Shown here piece after piece: positions 6,374-7,436 of a DNA stretch of 7,436 nt; position 1 is the stretch's first letter; each line of letters begins with the position of its first letter. The notes under the pieces were generated by a model. The model did not search any database. It saw only the letters and a program-made list of their open reading frames with translations, and had not been told where the DNA came from. A program made the translations under genes and the position numbers. The DNA comes from Thermoplasmata archaeon (GTDB lineage Archaea; Thermoplasmatota; Thermoplasmata; Thermoplasmatales; Thermoplasmataceae): contig JAKBQK010000119.1 of the NCBI GenBank assembly GCA_021835265.1, positions 1 to 7,436 of the forward strand, read 5' to 3'.

Positions 6374-6780
6374 TGTCAGATGTAAAGCCATCCTTGACAA
6401 AGGAAGAGAAAAAATTATTAAAATACAAACTGGAAAGAGCAAGAAAGAGAACCCCGTTCAGAAGACAGGAGTGGTTCAGATACAAGAAACTGGGCGAAGC
6501 CTGGAGAAAACCCTGGGGAAAGCATTCAAAGCTCAGAGAACATCTGGATTGGAGAGCACCCAGAGTTGATGCCGGGTACAGAGGTCCAAGAGCAGTAAGG
6601 GGATTACATCCATCCGGCTTCAGAGAGGTCATGGTCTATAATCTGAATGACATTCAGAAGATCGATCCAACAAAGGAAGCAGCCAGAATTTCATCAAAAG
6701 TAGGCGGAAGGAAACGCGAAATTATAGAGGAGAAGGCGAAGGAGTTAAAGGTAAGAGTACTTAATCCAAGGGTAGAATAA
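6373..6780 (+). CDS. rpl32e: Large-subunit ribosomal protein L32e (eL32)
   Basis: 135-residue L32e, an archaeal/eukaryotic 50S protein that binds 23S rRNA on the solvent side. A lysine-rich leader of about 24 residues precedes the core RKRTPFRRQEWFRYKKLGEAWRKPWGKHSKLRE, followed by RAPRVDAGYRGPRAVRGLHPSGF, which is the family signature. The rest, VMVYNLNDIQKIDPTKEAARISSKVGGRKREIIEEKAKEL, matches the usual C-terminal fold. GGTGA at 6365-6369 stands three bases before the ATG, and the start codon shares one base with the L6 stop (TAATG). One base separates its own stop from L19e. Confidence 0.97.
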   Translation: MSDVKPSLTKEEKKLLKYKLERARKRTPFRRQEWFRYKKLGEAWRKPWGKHSKLREHLDWRAPRVDAGYRGPRAVRGLHPSGFREVMVYNLNDIQKIDPTKEAARISSKVGGRKREIIEEKAKELKVRVLNPRVE

Positions 6781-6781
6781 A

Positions 6782-7237
6782 ATGAGAATGGAGACAGCGA
6801 AGAGAATAGCAGCAGATGAATTTAAATCCGGCGTTAGCAGAGTGTGGGTAGATACAAACAGCGTATCTGAAGTGCTTGAATGCGCAACCAGAGATGATAT
6901 TAGGCAATTAATCAGAAGGAATGTGATCCAGCTTAAGCAGAAAAAGGGAAATTCCAACTGGAGATTAAAGAAGAGGATCGCCCAGATATCAAAGGAAAGA
7001 AGGAGAGGACCAGGATCCATAAGAGGAACAAAATATGCCAGATTTCCAAGAAAGGCAAGATGGATTAAAACAATCAGACCTCTTAGAGATGAACTGAGAA
7101 CTTTAAAAACTTCCGGAAGAATTGATCCAAAAGTATACAGGAAATACTACAGGGTCATAAAGGGAGGAAGCGTAAGATCCAGAGCTCAGTTGAGAACACA
7201 GTTGAAAGCAGCTGGAGTATTGGGTGATGAAAATTGA
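6782..7237 (+). CDS. rpl19e: Large-subunit ribosomal protein L19e (eL19)
   Basis: 151-residue L19e, specific to archaea and eukaryotes, a long helical 50S protein contributing to an intersubunit bridge and lying near the exit tunnel. Seen here: RVWVDTNSVSEVLECATRDDIRQLI at about 20-44, KERRRGPGSIRGTKYARFPRKARWIKTIRPLRDELRTL at about 72-109, and IDPKVYRKYYRVIKGGSVRSRAQL in the C-terminal helices, all typical. Upstream is only a weak GGGT at 6770-6773, so the start may rely on ribosomes finishing L32e one base earlier; an in-frame ATG at 6788 is an alternative that would remove two residues. It overlaps L18 by four bases. Confidence 0.96.
   Translation: MRMETAKRIAADEFKSGVSRVWVDTNSVSEVLECATRDDIRQLIRRNVIQLKQKKGNSNWRLKKRIAQISKERRRGPGSIRGTKYARFPRKARWIKTIRPLRDELRTLKTSGRIDPKVYRKYYRVIKGGSVRSRAQLRTQLKAAGVLGDEN
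7223..7228 (+). promoter_or_regulatory. Ribosome-binding site of L18, supporting a TTG start
   Basis: GGTGAT inside the last L19e codons, five bases before TTG 7234, the same motif as in front of L6. The ATG at 7227 that overlaps it is in a different frame from L18. Confidence 0.82.
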
Positions 7238-7436
7238 AAACTCCAAAAAATTTGAAGAGAAAGAGGGAAGGAATTACAGATTACAGGAACAGACTCGCCC
7301 TCCTGAGATCAGGAAAGGCTAGGTTTGTTGTAAGACCGTCAAAAAAAGGTTTTACTGCTCAAATAGTGCAATATGACCCATCTGGAGATAAGGTCATTTG
7401 CACAGTTACAGAAAAAACACTTGCAAAACTGAAAAT
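7234..7436 (+). CDS. rpl18: Large-subunit ribosomal protein L18 (uL18), 5' part, TTG start
   Basis: The first 67 codons of L18, cut by the right edge; the archaeal family is usually well over 150 residues. L18 binds 5S rRNA with L5 in the central protuberance. Signature pieces are KRKREGITDYRNRLALLRSGKARFVVRPS and AQIVQYDPSGDK, matching the archaeal REGKTDYRKRL and AQIVEYxPxGD pattern. The start must be a TTG: a TGA at 7228-7230 closes the frame upstream, and no in-frame ATG or GTG lies near the N-terminus. TTG 7234 has GGTGAT at 7223-7228, five bases upstream, and overlaps the L19e stop as TTGA. A second TTG at 7252 is less likely, having no such motif. Confidence 0.95.
   Translation, partial: MKTPKNLKRKREGITDYRNRLALLRSGKARFVVRPSKKGFTAQIVQYDPSGDKVICTVTEKTLAKLK

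Noticed and set aside
5981..6442. 153-codon open frame on the - strand opposite L6/L32e
   Set aside because: It lies wholly opposite two clearly conserved ribosomal genes, has no recognisable domain, and is rich in hydrophobic and cysteine residues as expected for the complement of purine-rich coding DNA.
6366..6569. + strand open frame overlapping the L6/L32e junction
   Set aside because: It is out of frame with L32e, whose protein is fully conserved over the same bases.
1..7436. Mobile elements, CRISPR repeats, tRNA/rRNA genes or a new multi-gene system
   Set aside because: The window is covered almost end to end by recognised ribosomal-operon genes in canonical order. No direct repeats, inverted ends, transposase or RNA gene were seen.

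Overview
The window is a stretch of an archaeal ribosomal-protein operon (S10/spc type). It reads entirely on the + strand and is cut at both ends. The gene order is L2 (3' part), S19, L22, S3, L29, SUI1/aIF1, RNase P component 1, S17, L14, L24, S4e, L5, S14, S8, L6, L32e, L19e, L18 (5' part). S4e, L32e, L19e, the SUI1-type initiation factor and the Rpp29-type RNase P subunit exclude bacteria, and the order is the classical archaeal one. Moderately A+T-rich sequence, arginine written mostly as AGA/AGG, and clear Shine-Dalgarno (SD) motifs would fit a Thermoplasmata-like euryarchaeon. That placement is a tentative inference; the archaeal assignment is firm.

Layout: positions 1-2143 carry L2, S19, L22, S3 and L29. 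Positions 2140-2740 carry two non-ribosomal genes, SUI1 and rnp1. Positions 2734-4737 carry S17, L14, L24 and S4e. Positions 4737-6373 carry L5, S14, S8 and L6. Positions 6373-7436 carry L32e, L19e and the start of L18. The largest gap between genes is 9 bases. Most junctions are ATGA or TAATG stop/start overlaps, and two are longer (41 bases for S3/L29, 17 bases for L24/S4e). There is no room for an internal promoter, terminator or RNA gene between genes, so the block is probably one polycistronic transcript with coupled translation. S14 (5261-5422, 53 residues) is short but real and fills the only sizeable space between the longer genes.

The products build both ribosomal subunits: L2, L22, L29, L14, L24, L5, L6, L32e, L19e and L18 in the large one; S19, S3, S17, S4e, S14 and S8 in the small one. 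The operon also supplies an initiation factor and a tRNA 5'-processing subunit, linking ribosome assembly, initiation and tRNA maturation.

I found no new system, mobile element, CRISPR array or RNA gene. The points worth a second look are an L24 that lacks the usual basic N-terminal segment and carries a tail of about 70 very acidic residues; TTG starts for L6 (inferred) and L18 (forced by an upstream stop); start-site ambiguity in L22; and the out-of-frame S3/L29 overlap.
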